This document shows, piece by piece, positions 39,081-48,509 of a stretch of 64,000 nucleotides of DNA. The notes beneath the pieces are model-generated. The model was given only the letters and a program-made list of their open reading frames with translations, was not told the origin of the DNA and did not search any database. Each line of letters begins with the position of its first letter. Position 1 is the stretch's first letter. The stretch is from Hymenobacter persicinus. Lineage in GTDB: Bacteria; Bacteroidota; Bacteroidia; Cytophagales; Hymenobacteraceae. The stretch is from contig NZ_SEWE01000008.1 in NCBI RefSeq assembly GCF_004167665.1, forward strand, positions 1-64,000. The letters are read 5' to 3'. A program made the translations under genes and the position numbers.

Positions 39081-39290
39081 TTTAGCTCCGGCGCGCAGTG
39101 TCGAGCAGAGAAGGGTTGCGCACCGGTGGCGTAGCAGGGACACTATAATCTCGCTGCTGGTCCACTGCCAGTGAAGCGGCAATGAATGCGGCTCAGTGAG
39201 GATGGTGAATAGGTAGGTGGCTTGGTTCAGCCGGCATTGAAATTTCGGTTGCGGAGTCGTTGCAAGCCGCCGACCTGCTACCTTTATTTG

Positions 39291-39710
39291 ATGATGGCCT
39301 GGCCTCTGGAAAACAGCAGTCTAACTCTATTAGGCGACACCACGTCGGTGCAGATCTGGTACGATGCCGGGGCCCGGTGGCTGTACGTGCGGTGGCGCGG
39401 CAACTACCGGGAGCAGGACGCGGGCGCCGGCTGGGTCCTGCTGCTGCGGTGCCTGCGGCTGCAGCCCTGCACCAAGCTGCTCAACGATGCCCGCGACGCG
39501 GTGGAAGGCTGGGCCGGCCGGGAGCAGTGGGCGGGGGAGGCCCTGTTTCCCCAACTGGCCGAGCGTGGCGTGCGCAGCGTGGCGTGCGTGTACCTGGAAG
39601 CCCTGGCCGCCCGCTTTTCGCTGGATACAACCTTAGGAAGCACCCCCAAACCATTCGTGGCCGCTTTTGATGATTTAGCCACGGCCTGTGCCTGGCTGCA
39701 GCAGCGCTAG
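39291..39710 (+). CDS. STAS/SpoIIAA-like small protein
   Basis: A 139-residue soluble protein; ATG at 39291 (MMAWPLENSSLTL). An early beta segment (VQIWYDAGARWLYVRWRGNYREQD) and later LLNDARDAVEG and SVACVYLEALAARFS suggest a STAS/SpoIIAA-like alpha/beta fold common among small uncharacterised proteins of Hymenobacter. No phosphoryl-acceptor Ser is obvious. TACCTTTA about 15 bp upstream of the start may be a -7 box. First chromosomal gene after attR. Confidence 0.6.
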   Translation: MMAWPLENSSLTLLGDTTSVQIWYDAGARWLYVRWRGNYREQDAGAGWVLLLRCLRLQPCTKLLNDARDAVEGWAGREQWAGEALFPQLAERGVRSVACVYLEALAARFSLDTTLGSTPKPFVAAFDDLATACAWLQQR

Positions 39711-39730
39711 GTGCCGCCGGTTGTGGCGCG

Positions 39731-40345
39731 TTAGCTTCGAATTGCCGGCAACGTCCAGCCTTTTCGCACGGCCAGCAGCCGAAAGCCGGTAATCAGCCCC
39801 ACGGCTCCCAGAAAGTGCACCGCTGCCGGGATGGGAAGGGGCCGGGTGAGAACGTACACAATGGCCCCAATCAGGCAGGGAGTGGCGTAGAGCTGCCGCT
39901 CAAATACCAGGGGTACCTCGTTGGCAAGCGTATCGCGGATGACGCCCCCAAACAGTGCCGACACAATGCCCAGCAGCACGGCTGCCCACGCATTCACGCC
40001 CGCGTGCAGGGCTTTTTCCAGGCCCATAATGGTGAAAATGCCGGTACCCAGGGTATCGAAAACCAGCAGGGGGCGCCGCAGAATGCCCAGCCACCAGCGG
40101 CGGCAGGCTACGGCCAGCACGACGCCAGCCGTAATGACAACCAGGTAATTAGCATCACTAATCCAGACCACCGGGTAGGCCTGAATAATAACGTCGCGCA
40201 GCGTGCCGCCCCCAACGGCGGTGACAAACGCGAAGATGAACAGCGTGAGTAAGTCGTGGTCCTTCTTTTTGTGCAGCGCCGCCAGCGTGCCCGATACGGC
40301 AAATACGCCGGTGCCGAGTAGGTCGGTCAGGTAGATGATGTTCAT
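39731..40345 (-). CDS. TRIC/UPF0126 family cation channel
   Basis: A 204-residue membrane protein of normal length with seven hydrophobic helices and the duplicated TRIC (UPF0126) signature: GTGVFAVSGTLAAL, FVTAVGGGTLRDVI and FGGVIRDTLAN. Prokaryotic TRIC proteins are trimeric cation channels in the inner membrane. The start at 40345 (MNIIYLTDLLGTG) is chosen since longer in-frame sequence overlaps the downstream part of the P-type ATPase gene. It follows that ATPase on the same strand after about 130 bp. Confidence 0.92.
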   Translation of the reverse strand: MNIIYLTDLLGTGVFAVSGTLAALHKKKDHDLLTLFIFAFVTAVGGGTLRDVIIQAYPVVWISDANYLVVITAGVVLAVACRRWWLGILRRPLLVFDTLGTGIFTIMGLEKALHAGVNAWAAVLLGIVSALFGGVIRDTLANEVPLVFERQLYATPCLIGAIVYVLTRPLPIPAAVHFLGAVGLITGFRLLAVRKGWTLPAIRS

Positions 40346-40472
40346 AGCGTAGCAGGGCAGGGGGAGCAGCTGGGCAGGGCTTTCCCGGGTGCCGCAAGGT
40401 AGGGCATTGATGCGGTAGCCGTTCGGCCCGCGGCTACTTGCCTGGGCCAGAAGTCGCCGGGCCGGGTCAAGT

Positions 40473-43145
40473 TCAGGCGGTGCCGGCCGGCGGACCGGCG
40501 GACCGGCAGCGCTTGATGGCCTTGGCAACTTCGGTGGCCAGCAAGGGCACCAAGCCCAGGCCGATGGCCACCAGCCAGCCCCGCGCGTCCAGCGGCCGAA
40601 GCTTGAAGGCATATTGGAGCGCCGGGACGGTGAGGGCCAATAGCTGCAGACCTATGCCCAGCACCACGGCTCCGGTCAGGTAGGGATTGGCGAAAAGTCC
40701 CGCCTGAAAAATAGATTTGGTGTCGCTGCGGAAGCTGAGCGCATACAATAGCTGGCTGCAGATGATGGTCATGAAGGCCATGGTGTGCGCGTATTCGAGC
40801 ACGGGCTCCGGCAGGGAGCGGGCAAAGGGCTGGTAGCCGTGCTCGTAGAAGCCGAACCAGAATGCCGCCATCGTAAGCAAGCCGATGAGTACCCCGCCCA
40901 GCCCGACCCGCCAGCCCGCACCCCCCGCAAAAAAGCTCTCGTTCGGCCGGCGCGGCGGCCGGCGCATCACGTCCGGGTCGCCGGGGTCCATGCCCAGGGC
41001 AATGGCCGGCAGCGAGTCCGTGAGCAGGTTGATCCACAGCAGCTGGGTGGCCACGAGTGGGGCCGGCCAGCCAATGAGGATGCTGACAACCATGGCCACG
41101 ACCTCACCCGTATTGCTGGCCAGGAGAAAAATAACGGCCTTCTTGATGTTGTTGTAAATGTTGCGGCCCTGCTCGATGGCGGCAATGATGGTGGCAAAGT
41201 TGTCGTCGGTCAGAATCATGGCCGCGGCGTTTTTAGCCACGTCGGTGCCGGTGATGCCCATGGCTACCCCGATGTCGGCCGCGCTGAGTGAAGGCGCGTC
41301 GTTGACCCCGTCTCCCGTCATCGACACGATGTGGCCCCGGGCCTTGAAGGCGCGCACAATCTTGACCTTGTGCTCCGGCGAGACGCGGGCAAACACCCGG
41401 AACTGCGCCACCCGGGTGGCAAACTCCTCGTCCGAATACTGGTTCAGCTCATCCCCGGTCACGGCCTGACTCGGCGCGTCGGCCAGGCCCAGCGCTTTGG
41501 CAATGGCGAAGGCCGTGCTTTTGTGGTCGCCGGTAATCATGACGGTGGTGATGCCGGCCCGCGCGGCCTGTCGAATGGCCTGCCGGGCTTCTTCCCGCGG
41601 CGGGTCCAGCATGCCCACGAGGCCCAGCAGAATCAGCTCCTGCTCCATTGCTTCCGGCGCCACCAGCTGGTCGACCGGCTTGTAGGCCGCCGCCAATAGG
41701 CGCAGCGCCTGCCCCGACAGGGCATCGGTGGCCTGGGCCACCCGGGCGCGGTGGGCGTCGGTGAGGGGTACAACCTGGCCCTGGGCGCGCACGTGGGTGC
41801 AGCGGGGCAGGAGGCAGTCGATGGCGCCCTTCGTGTACACGCGCAGCTGGCCGTGGTCGTCGGTGAGGGTTGACATCAGCTTGCGGGTGGAGTCAAAGGC
41901 CAACTCGCCGACCCGCGTAGTGGCAGCGGTCAGGGCCTTGCGGTCCAGGCCCAGCTGGTCGCCGAACACAAGCAGGGCAATTTCGGTGGGGTCGCCGGTG
42001 CCGGTGCCGTTTTCATAGGTTGCATCCGAGCACAGAATCAGGGCCTGGGCCAGCAACAAAGCTTCGGCCGAAGGCGCGGCCTCGTTGTCCAGCGCCACGT
42101 CGCCCTCGCCCGGCAGGAAGTAGCGGGTCACGGTCATTTTATTCTGGGTCAAGGTGCCGGTTTTGTCGGAGCACACAATGTCAACTGAACCCAGGGTTTC
42201 GACGGCGGGTAGCTTTTTGATAATGGCGTGGCGGCGGGCCATGGCCGTGACGCCGATGGACAGCACCACGGCCACGATGGCCGTCAAGCCCTCGGGAATG
42301 GACGCTACGGCCAACGACACGGCCAACAGAAACGTGTGGGCCAAGTCCCGGCCCTGCCAGTAAGCCAGCCCGAACAAGGCCGCGCAGATGCCGATGGCCA
42401 CCTTGCCCAGGGTTTTGCCCAGCCCATCGAGCTTTTTCTGCAGGGGCGTCTGGCCTTCTTCCTCTTCGTCGATAAGGATAGCAATTTTGCCAACCTCCGT
42501 GTTCATCCCCGTCCCGACCACCACGCCCACCCCCCGGCCGTAGGTTACCAGCGTCGACATAAAGGCGGCGTTGGCCTGGTCGCCGAGCGGGGTTTGCGGA
42601 TCGGCGAAAGTGGCCTGCGCATTCTTGTTCGTCGGCACCGATTCGCCCGTCAGTGCCGACTCCTCGATTTGCAGGTTGGCCGATTCGAGCAGGCGCAGGT
42701 CGGCCGCCACAACCCGGCCCGCGTCGAGAATGACGATGTCGCCGGGCACCAGCTCGGCCGAGCCGAGTTCCTGCACCTGCCCGCCGTTGCGGCGCACCAG
42801 CGCCCGGGGCGTCGCGAGCTTTTTCAGGGCCTCAATGGCATTGCCGGCCTTCACTTCCTGGGCCACTCCCAGCGCCGCGTTGATCAGAACGACGACCACA
42901 ATAATAACGGCGTCCACGTATTCGCCCAACGCTACCGTGATGGCCACGGCCGCCAGCAGCACATAAATCAGCGCGTCGTTGAGCTGGGAAAGCACCAGTC
43001 GCAGAATGGATTTTTTCGCCTGGGCCCGCAGGCGGTTGGAGCCCACCTGCGCCCGCCGGGCGGCCACTTCCTGGTCGGAAAGCCCGGTGTCGGGGTCTAC
43101 GCCCAGCTCGTGCAGCACATTTTCTACGGGCGTCGAAATTTGCAT
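40473..43145 (-). CDS. P-type cation (Ca2+) transporting ATPase
   Basis: An 890-residue P-type ATPase of full length. Motifs in order are an N-terminal cation-ATPase domain, LTGESVP (actuator, about 185), SIPEGL in helix M4, DKTGTLTQNKMT (phosphorylated Asp, about 330), ITGDHKSTA and TGDGVNDAPSL (hinge), and a C-terminal six-helix domain. SIPEGL in M4 places it with SERCA/PMCA-type and Na+/H+-like ATPases; bacterial members usually export Ca2+. Inner membrane. Probably cotranscribed with the TRIC channel, a plausible Ca2+/cation homeostasis pair. Confidence 0.93.
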   Translation of the reverse strand: MQISTPVENVLHELGVDPDTGLSDQEVAARRAQVGSNRLRAQAKKSILRLVLSQLNDALIYVLLAAVAITVALGEYVDAVIIVVVVLINAALGVAQEVKAGNAIEALKKLATPRALVRRNGGQVQELGSAELVPGDIVILDAGRVVAADLRLLESANLQIEESALTGESVPTNKNAQATFADPQTPLGDQANAAFMSTLVTYGRGVGVVVGTGMNTEVGKIAILIDEEEEGQTPLQKKLDGLGKTLGKVAIGICAALFGLAYWQGRDLAHTFLLAVSLAVASIPEGLTAIVAVVLSIGVTAMARRHAIIKKLPAVETLGSVDIVCSDKTGTLTQNKMTVTRYFLPGEGDVALDNEAAPSAEALLLAQALILCSDATYENGTGTGDPTEIALLVFGDQLGLDRKALTAATTRVGELAFDSTRKLMSTLTDDHGQLRVYTKGAIDCLLPRCTHVRAQGQVVPLTDAHRARVAQATDALSGQALRLLAAAYKPVDQLVAPEAMEQELILLGLVGMLDPPREEARQAIRQAARAGITTVMITGDHKSTAFAIAKALGLADAPSQAVTGDELNQYSDEEFATRVAQFRVFARVSPEHKVKIVRAFKARGHIVSMTGDGVNDAPSLSAADIGVAMGITGTDVAKNAAAMILTDDNFATIIAAIEQGRNIYNNIKKAVIFLLASNTGEVVAMVVSILIGWPAPLVATQLLWINLLTDSLPAIALGMDPGDPDVMRRPPRRPNESFFAGGAGWRVGLGGVLIGLLTMAAFWFGFYEHGYQPFARSLPEPVLEYAHTMAFMTIICSQLLYALSFRSDTKSIFQAGLFANPYLTGAVVLGIGLQLLALTVPALQYAFKLRPLDARGWLVAIGLGLVPLLATEVAKAIKRCRSAGPPAGTA

Positions 43146-43256
43146 ACGGCGGGAAGCTTAAACCAGAAGACGAAGGCGCGGCGGGAGCATCCGGCAGCGT
43201 TTTCCGAACGGGCCGCCTGCCAGACTAGAGCCAGCAGGCAGGCCGCCGGCCAATGG

Positions 43257-44279
43257 CTAGCCGCGCAGGAGCGGGGCCACCCGGGTGCCCAGCAGCTCGG
43301 TGGCCCGCAGAATCTTCTCGTGGGGCAGCACGGCCACGTCCATCTGAAACGTTACCCGCGAAATGCCGCCCAGGGCCTCGGCGTGCCGCAGAATCTTGGC
43401 CGCTACTTCTTCCGGGTTGCCAACCAGCAGCGCCCCCTGCGGCCCGGACTGGGCGTCGAAGTGGTAGCGGGTGAGCGGACTGCCGCCACGTTCCCGGGCG
43501 CGCTTGCTGAAGGTATCGAGGTAGCCGGGTACAAAATCGGCCACGGCTTCTTCCGCCGTGGGCGCCACGTAGCCCAAGGAGTGCAGGCCCACTTTCAGCT
43601 GCTCGGGCGCGTGTCCGGCCCGGCGGCCCGCCTCGCGGTACAAGTCAACCAACGGGCGGAAGCGGTGCGTGTCGCCGCCGATAATGGCGACCATCAGCGG
43701 CAGGCCCAGCGTGCCGGCCCGCACAAACGACTCGGGCGTGCCGCCCACGCCGAGCCAGATGGGCAGCCGGGCCTGCGCCGGCCGCGGGTACACGCCCTGG
43801 CCCGTAAGGGCGGGCCGGTACTGGCCCTGCCAGCGGATTTTCTCGGTGTCGCGAATGGCCAGCAGCAGGTCCAGCTTTTCGGCGAAGAGCTCGTCGTAGT
43901 CGTCGAGGCTGAAGCCGAACAGCGGGAAGGCCTCGGTGGAAGAACCCCGGCCGACTACCATCTCGGCGCGGCCCTGCGAAATAAGGTCCAGCGTGGCGTA
44001 CTCCTGAAAAACGCGCACCGGGTCGGCGGCCGAGAGCACCGTGACGGCACTGGTAAGGCGAATGTGGCGGGTGCGGGCCGCGGCGGCGGCCAGAATCACG
44101 GCCGGGGCCGAGTCGAGGTATTCGCGGCGGTGGTGTTCCCCGATACCAAATACGTCGAGGCCGACCTGGTCGGCGCGCTCAATGCGCTCCAGCAGCAGGC
44201 GCATTGCCTCCTGCCCGCTCAGGGGCAGGCCGCCGTTTTGGAGCAGGTGCGAGGCGAAACTATCAATGCCAACTTCCAT
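43257..44279 (-). CDS. LLM class flavin-dependent oxidoreductase
   Basis: A 340-residue TIM-barrel protein. The start at 44279 (MEVGIDSFASHLLQ) opens directly into the first beta strand. FGIGEHHRREYLDSAPAV, IRLTSAVTVLSAADPVRVFQEYATLDLIS and EMVVGRGSSTEAFPLFG are the luciferase-like (LLM) signatures, close to the FMN-dependent type with the HHR segment. These enzymes are cytoplasmic monooxygenases or oxidoreductases using FMNH2; the substrate is unknown. Separate from its neighbours by over 100 bp on each side. Confidence 0.9.
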   Translation of the reverse strand: MEVGIDSFASHLLQNGGLPLSGQEAMRLLLERIERADQVGLDVFGIGEHHRREYLDSAPAVILAAAAARTRHIRLTSAVTVLSAADPVRVFQEYATLDLISQGRAEMVVGRGSSTEAFPLFGFSLDDYDELFAEKLDLLLAIRDTEKIRWQGQYRPALTGQGVYPRPAQARLPIWLGVGGTPESFVRAGTLGLPLMVAIIGGDTHRFRPLVDLYREAGRRAGHAPEQLKVGLHSLGYVAPTAEEAVADFVPGYLDTFSKRARERGGSPLTRYHFDAQSGPQGALLVGNPEEVAAKILRHAEALGGISRVTFQMDVAVLPHEKILRATELLGTRVAPLLRG

Positions 44280-44753
44280 AAGTCTAAAGCTAAAAGTGAG
44301 CAGCTCGGGCGGCGGGCGGCGGCGGCGCCGGACCCACCGGAGCCGGCAGATTACTACGGCCTGAGGGGAGTTCGGTTCAGGCCCGGCCTCGGTGCGCACC
44401 CCCTTCCGGGTGGAGCCCAGGCCGCCGGGTTTTCGCAGGGTTATCGGCTGGCCCGCTGCGTAAGGTAAAGGAATTTGCACTGCTCCGGCAACGCCCCGCC
44501 GAAGCCGTTGCGGCCAGCCCCGAATGCCTGCAGGGCAGGGAAAGCGCCAGTGCCTGAGTCCGCCGCTTATCCCGTCTTTACTGCCCACTTCGACGGCTGG
44601 GGTACCTGAATAAATGCTGCGGGAAGCTGCGGGCCAGGCTTTTCGTGAACCGGCGGTTGCGCGTCTTATTTCACCGCAGTGAAGCCCCGGCCGTAAAGCT
44701 CGCCGCGGCCTCGCCGAAGCGCGTATCTTGCCAACCCCAACCATCCGCCGCCC
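44280..44753. other. Intergenic, no gene seen
   Basis: About 470 bp between divergent genes. A TATCTTG element at 44727-44733 may be the -7 box of the OsmC gene. Nothing else is recognised. Confidence 0.4.
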
Positions 44754-45158
44754 ATGCCCACGCTCACCGCCCACACCGACCTTACGGGGCCCGCCTATCT
44801 AACTCACCTGCGCACGGCCGCCGGACACGCGCTGCTGGCCGATGAGCCCGTGGAAGCCGGCGGGCAGGACCAGGCGCCTTCGCCGGGTGAGCTGCTGGCC
44901 GCGGCCCTGAGCGCCTGCACCTGCATTACGGTGCGCCTGTACGCCGCGCGCAAGGCTTGGCCGCTGGAAAGCATTGAAGCTGAGGTTCAGTTTGAAAATG
45001 CCGCCGACCACGTGGTGCGCAGTCTGCAGCGCACGCTGACGCTAGGCGGGGCTTTATCCGAAGAGCAGCGGCAGCGCCTGTTGGCCATTGCCGAGCGGTG
45101 TCCCATTCACAAGTCCCTGGAAGGCAGCATTGCCATTACCACCACGCTGAGCGTGTAG
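44754..45158 (+). CDS. OsmC/Ohr family protein
   Basis: A 134-residue OsmC-like protein of usual length. The central helix SPGELLAAALSACTCITVRLYAARK carries the family Cys, and a second Cys lies in AERCPIHKSLEG, the Cys pair used by OsmC/Ohr for thiol-dependent peroxide reduction. The N-terminal strand segment (TLTAHTDLTGPAYLTHLRTAAGH) also fits. Cytoplasmic, for organic hydroperoxide resistance or a related thiol role. Confidence 0.9.
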   Translation: MPTLTAHTDLTGPAYLTHLRTAAGHALLADEPVEAGGQDQAPSPGELLAAALSACTCITVRLYAARKAWPLESIEAEVQFENAADHVVRSLQRTLTLGGALSEEQRQRLLAIAERCPIHKSLEGSIAITTTLSV

Positions 45159-45192
45159 CCCCGTATTGGCGCCGTATGGTGCTCCGCCCGCT

Positions 45193-45480
45193 ATGAAAGC
45201 TTCTTTCCAGCGTTATGTTCCGCGTACCCGCCGGGCTATGCGCAGCTTGATTCAACTGCACGATGCCCCCTGGCGCTGGCAGGTCGGGCTCGAATCCGCA
45301 GTGGCAATGGGGCTGCCGCTGGGATTGTTTACCCTGGCCGGGCAGCAACCTCTGGGCCTGCAGGCGGCGCTGGGCAGCTTCACGGCCCTGTACGGGGCCA
45401 GCCTGGGGCGCTCCGACCGGGCCCGTTGTTGGGGGGCGGGCTGGTTCCGGCTTTTAATCACACTTACGCTACTGCAATGA
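45193..45480 (+). pseudogene. FUSC family transporter, N-terminal remnant
   Basis: The frame from ATG 45193 encodes 95 residues. The first 75 (RSLIQLHDAPWRWQVGLESAVAMGLPLGLFTLAG and ALGSFTALYGASLGRSDRAR) look like the start of a FUSC-type membrane transporter, which normally exceeds 300 residues. The last residues lose that character, and the frame ends by overlapping the next start codon (ATGA). A deletion that joined the fragment to the next gene is likely. It could instead be a short membrane protein in an operon with its neighbour. Confidence 0.5.
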
Positions 45481-46148
45481 GCTTTTTGTCGCGCATTCAC
45501 CGCAAGGCCCGGCCAGTACTGTTGTTTCTGGTCGTTATGCTGGGCATTGTGGGCAGCATTCTGGTAGAAAAGCGCCTGATCCGCCAGTTCAGCACCTCCG
45601 TGTCCTCGCTTTACCAGGACCGGCTGCTGCCGGCCACGGGGCTGTTTCAGCTCAACGACCTGATGCACGAAAAGCGGCAGCTGCTGGCCGGTTTCCTGGC
45701 GGCGCCCACCCCGGCCGGCCGGCGGGAAACCTACACCCAGCTGGCGGGCCGAAACGTGCAGATTGACTCCATCCTGGAGCGGCACCAGGCAACCTACCTG
45801 GTGGCCGACGAAAACCAGCAGTTGCGCGCGTTTCAGGCCCACCTGCGCCACTACAACGCCCTCGAAAAAGAGTTGCTCACCGCGCCGGTTCCGGCCAGCC
45901 GGGCGCAGGCCGCGGCGGCGCAGCAGTTTGCCCGTATTCACGCCGACCTACGCCACCTCAATGCCATTCAGCAACGGGTGGGGGAGGAACTCTCGCACAA
46001 CTCCCGGGTTACGGAAGGCCAGGCCACCCTGCTTAGCAACCTTACCATTGCCCTGCTGCTGGCCTTCACCTTTGCCATTCAGTACGCCCTGCTGTCGGAC
46101 CGGCATCCGCTGGTGCCGAGGGTGATGCAGAAATTTCGGTTGAACTAA
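45477..46148 (+). CDS. Four-helix-bundle (4HB_MCP-like) membrane sensor protein
   Basis: A 223-residue protein with a first membrane helix (ARPVLLFLVVMLGIVGSIL, about 12-30), a periplasmic helical region of about 150 residues with the 4HB_MCP pattern (QLNDLMHEKRQLLAGFLAA), and a second membrane helix (LLSNLTIALLLAFTFAIQYALL, about 185-206). Only 17 residues follow, so there is no HAMP, kinase or methyl-accepting domain: it is a sensor fold without its usual output. The ATG overlaps the stop of the FUSC remnant. Confidence 0.72.
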   Translation: MSFLSRIHRKARPVLLFLVVMLGIVGSILVEKRLIRQFSTSVSSLYQDRLLPATGLFQLNDLMHEKRQLLAGFLAAPTPAGRRETYTQLAGRNVQIDSILERHQATYLVADENQQLRAFQAHLRHYNALEKELLTAPVPASRAQAAAAQQFARIHADLRHLNAIQQRVGEELSHNSRVTEGQATLLSNLTIALLLAFTFAIQYALLSDRHPLVPRVMQKFRLN

Positions 46149-46409
46149 CGCGGCGCACCTGACCATTAAGCGGGGCGTAAGCCATTGGGCCCTGACTGCT
46201 GCACTTCAACCCCATACGCCTTGCGGGGTGGGTGAGCAGAGATGAAGGCGGCAGTTGTTTTTTTAGCCGGTGCTGCGGGAAAATTATTGGTGCTTGCACG
46301 GGGAGGAGCGGGAAAAATGAGCTCAGGGTAGTGCCCTGGACCGTTGGGTGGGCTCCCACGGCCCGGAATATAGTGCGACCTTTGCCCTCCATTTGCCAAG
46401 CCGCCCGCC

Positions 46410-48458
46410 ATGATGAACGTTACCGAACAGGAAGAAAAAGAGTATCTGGAGGAAATCAAGGAGCAGCTCACGCTGGCCATCCGGCGGGTCGACGACGCCG
46501 TGCGGCAGTTTTCCGACGAGCTGCGGCAGAAAAAGCAGTACATCCACGAGCACCAGTCGGGCATGGACGAAGCCGACATGGTGGCCGCCGGGCAGTCTAT
46601 CAACCGCATGGCTTTCACGGGGGAGGGCGCCGTGGCCCGCAAGCGCAAGCTGCTCAAGCTGGGCCAGTCCCCGTACTTCGGCCGCATCGATTTTGCCGCC
46701 CGGGGCCAAGCCGCCGCGCCGGTTTACATCGGTGTGCACTCCTTTTTCGACGAGCAGCAGCGCCTGAACCGGATCTACGACTGGCGGGCGCCGATTTCGT
46801 CGATGTTCTACGACTTCGAACTCGGCGACGCCTTTTACGCCACGCCTTCGGGCCGGATTCAGGGACAGATTGAGCGTAAGCGCCAGTACAAAATCCGCGA
46901 CGGGCGCATGGAGTTTATGCTCGAAAACGACGTTAACATCCACGATGACGTGTTGCAGCGTGAGCTGGCCAAATCTTCCGACGACAAAATGCGGAACATC
47001 GTGGCCACCATTCAGCGCGACCAAAATGCGGTGATTCGCAACGAGGACGCCTCGGTGATGGTGATTCAGGGCGTGGCGGGCTCGGGTAAAACTTCCATTG
47101 CCCTGCACCGGATTGCGTTTTTGCTGTACCGCTACCGCGAAACCATTGCGGCCAAGGACGTGCTCATCATTTCGCCCAACAAGGTCTTTGCCGACTACAT
47201 CTCCAACGTGCTGCCCGAGCTGGGCGAGGAGCACATTCCCGAGCTGGGCATGGACGAGCTGGCCGCCGACCTGCTCGACCCCCGGTTCCGGTTTCAGACG
47301 TTCTTTGAGCAGGTCACGGCTCTGCTCGAGCACCACGATGCGGCCTTCATCGAGCGAATCCGGTTTAAGTCGTCGTTTGAGTTTCTGAGTCAGCTCAATC
47401 AGTACCTTATTTACGTCGAAAACACTTATTTCACCGTCAAAGAGCTGCGGGTGGGCAGCACGGTGGTGCCTGCGCCGTTTCTGCTGGCCCGGTTCAAGGC
47501 CTACCACCGGGTGCCGTTGCTGAAGCGCTTTCCGCTGGTAGCCAACGACGTGCGCGACTTTGTCCGCGATGCCACCCGCCGCAAGCTCACCGGGCAGGAA
47601 AAGTCCAGTATCGGGGAAGCCATTCCGCGCATGTTCCGCTTTCAGCAGGTGCCGGAGCTGTACCGGGATTTTTACCGCTGGCTCGGCAAGCCCGAACTGC
47701 TCAAGCTCGACCAGCGCCAGTACCTCGAATACGCCGACGTCTTCGCCCTGATTTACCTGCGCCTGCGTCTGGAGGGCATCACAGCCTACGAGCACGTCAA
47801 GCACCTGCTCGTGGATGAGATGCAGGACTACACGCCCGTGCAATACGCCGTGCTCTCGCGCCTGTTCACGTGTCGCAAGACCATTCTCGGCGACGTGAGC
47901 CAGATGGTGAACCCTTATAGCTCGTCTTCGGCCGAAACCATTGAGCGGGTGTTTCCCCAGGCCGACGTGGTCAAGCTCTTTCGCAGCTACCGTTCCACGG
48001 TCGAAATCACGGCCTTCGCCCAGCGCATCACCCCCAACCCCAACATTCTGCCCCTCGACCGGCACGGGCGGGAGCCGGTGGTGGCGCGCTACGCCGGCCC
48101 GGCCGAAGAACTAGCGGCCATCCGGGGCATGATTGCCGAGTTTCAGCGCTCCGCGAGTCATTCGCTGGGCATTATCTGCAAGACGCTCCGCCAGGCAGAG
48201 CAGGCCTATCAGGCCCTGCAGGCGCCCGGCGTGCACCTGCTCACGGCCGAGTCGACCACGTTCAAGGAAGGCGTCATCATCACCTCGGCCCACTTGGCCA
48301 AAGGGCTGGAATTCGACGAGGTTATCGTGCCCTTCGCCTCGGCCCGAACCTACAAAACCGACGTCGACCGGAGCATGCTCTACGTGGCCTGTACCCGGGC
48401 CATGCACCAGCTCACGCTCACCTATTCGGGCGAGCTGACCAGCTTTCTGACGGCTTGA
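46410..48458 (+). CDS. HelD-like UvrD/Rep superfamily helicase
   Basis: A 682-residue SF1 helicase-like ATPase of normal length for HelD. The N-terminal 170 residues have a coiled-coil arm (EEIKEQLTLAIRRVDDAVRQF) and the FGRIDF...IYDWRAPISSMFYDFE segment typical of HelD. Walker A is GVAGSGKTSIALHR (about 222-235), Walker B-like motif VDEMQDYTPVQ (about 470), and a C-terminal ATP-binding domain has ESTTFKEGVIITSAHLAKGLEFDEV. HelD removes stalled RNA polymerase from DNA. Single gene; converges on the DoxX-like gene. Confidence 0.88.
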   Translation: MMNVTEQEEKEYLEEIKEQLTLAIRRVDDAVRQFSDELRQKKQYIHEHQSGMDEADMVAAGQSINRMAFTGEGAVARKRKLLKLGQSPYFGRIDFAARGQAAAPVYIGVHSFFDEQQRLNRIYDWRAPISSMFYDFELGDAFYATPSGRIQGQIERKRQYKIRDGRMEFMLENDVNIHDDVLQRELAKSSDDKMRNIVATIQRDQNAVIRNEDASVMVIQGVAGSGKTSIALHRIAFLLYRYRETIAAKDVLIISPNKVFADYISNVLPELGEEHIPELGMDELAADLLDPRFRFQTFFEQVTALLEHHDAAFIERIRFKSSFEFLSQLNQYLIYVENTYFTVKELRVGSTVVPAPFLLARFKAYHRVPLLKRFPLVANDVRDFVRDATRRKLTGQEKSSIGEAIPRMFRFQQVPELYRDFYRWLGKPELLKLDQRQYLEYADVFALIYLRLRLEGITAYEHVKHLLVDEMQDYTPVQYAVLSRLFTCRKTILGDVSQMVNPYSSSSAETIERVFPQADVVKLFRSYRSTVEITAFAQRITPNPNILPLDRHGREPVVARYAGPAEELAAIRGMIAEFQRSASHSLGIICKTLRQAEQAYQALQAPGVHLLTAESTTFKEGVIITSAHLAKGLEFDEVIVPFASARTYKTDVDRSMLYVACTRAMHQLTLTYSGELTSFLTA

Positions 48459-48509
48459 TAACAAGCCGGGCCCCGAAGCCGACCAGGAGCGCGGGCTATC
48501 CGCCGCGGC

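Larger units (their letters stand above)
38858..39290. other. Right island end and junction
   Basis: About 430 bp without a gene. It holds the right arm-type repeat, attR, a terminator, and then chromosomal sequence leading to the gene at 39291. Confidence 0.6.

Noticed and set aside
42228..44468. 746-codon plus-strand frame
   Set aside because: Long only because it is antisense to the GC-rich P-type ATPase and LLM genes; composition is His/Gln/Arg/Gly-rich with no domain.
46323..48065. 580-codon minus-strand frame
   Set aside because: Antisense shadow of the HelD-like helicase.
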